Source: Mesaphorura yosii (taxonomy: Eukaryota; Arthropoda; Collembola; Poduromorpha; Tullbergiidae). From it: a stretch of DNA of 64,000 bases. Made by a program: the position numbers and the translations under genes. The stretch is taken from NCBI GenBank assembly GCA_009869945.1, contig WIXG01000259.1:1-64000 (forward strand), given 5' to 3'. Each line of letters opens with the position of its first letter. Position 1 is the stretch's first letter. The notes below the pieces were generated by a model, which saw only the letters and a list, made by a program, of their open reading frames with translations, was not told the origin of the DNA and ran no database searches. This document shows positions 63,941-64,000 of the stretch, piece by piece.

Positions 63941-64000
63941 CTAAAGCAGAGTTCAAGCCAAGAATTTATAGTTGGTTTTGATTTTTCTTGTATGCGCAAG

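Noticed and set aside
1..64000. CRISPR arrays, operons or bacterial-type terminators
   Set aside because: None is seen; spliced genes and TATA/Inr promoters show eukaryotic DNA.

Overview
This is arthropod nuclear DNA, most likely from a basal hexapod such as a springtail (Collembola). The evidence is insect-type gustatory (Gr) and ionotropic (Ir) chemoreceptors, a chitin-type cuticle protein, an arthropod lipocalin, TATA plus TCAGT-type core promoters, a plant-cell-wall-type glycosidase in an animal context, and many 50-120 nt GT-AG introns. The genus cannot be fixed from sequence alone. Gene models were spliced by eye, so exon edges rest on GT-AG sites and reading-phase agreement. Most positions named as genes have no RNA support.

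Layout. 0-8.6 kb: a Ly6-like secreted protein with a broken frame, a four-exon Gr, a divergent Ir on the minus strand, an orphan Gr first exon and a two-exon Gr. 8.7-10.6 kb: remains of FLYWCH/MULE transposons. 11.2-13.0 kb: a serine protease with LDL-receptor class A repeats. 13.9-17.3 kb: an intronless, GC-rich gene for a secreted protein with two fused PLP-decarboxylase domains; the first has lost its catalytic lysine. 17.9-19.8 kb: a decayed NB-ARC/TPR (STAND ATPase) gene beside a Death-like exon. 20.4-23.4 kb: an intact Gr and a frameshifted Gr. 25.0-27.0 kb: a lipase with one frameshift and a tiny secreted peptide with two tandem inhibitor-cystine-knot motifs. 28.2-31.5 kb: a five-exon receptor tyrosine kinase. 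33.1-35.8 kb: a sigma-GST relic and an intronless GH3 beta-xylosidase, a horizontal-transfer candidate. 37.0-39.3 kb: a MULE relic and a Tc1 relic. 40.6-42.6 kb: a second lipase with a MITE in its first intron. 45.2-47.6 kb: a five-LIM protein. 49.0-53.2 kb: two small secreted or GPI-type proteins and a Gr. 54.4-54.7 kb: a broken LDLa-transmembrane fragment. 56.5-57.4 kb: a lipocalin. 57.4-61.2 kb: a gene-poor stretch. 61.3-61.9 kb: a cuticle protein. 62.4-64 kb: a SEC14-like CRAL-TRIO/GOLD gene running off the right edge.

There is no operon-like pathway. The common themes are chemosensation (five full or near-full Grs, one Gr fragment, one Ir), extracellular digestion and secretion (protease, two lipases, GH3, lipocalin, knottin) and an active repeat load that has broken several genes. 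The strongest leads for something undescribed are the secreted tandem decarboxylase with one pseudo-active half, the double-knot peptide, and the NB-ARC/TPR frame interrupted by three in-frame TAA codons.
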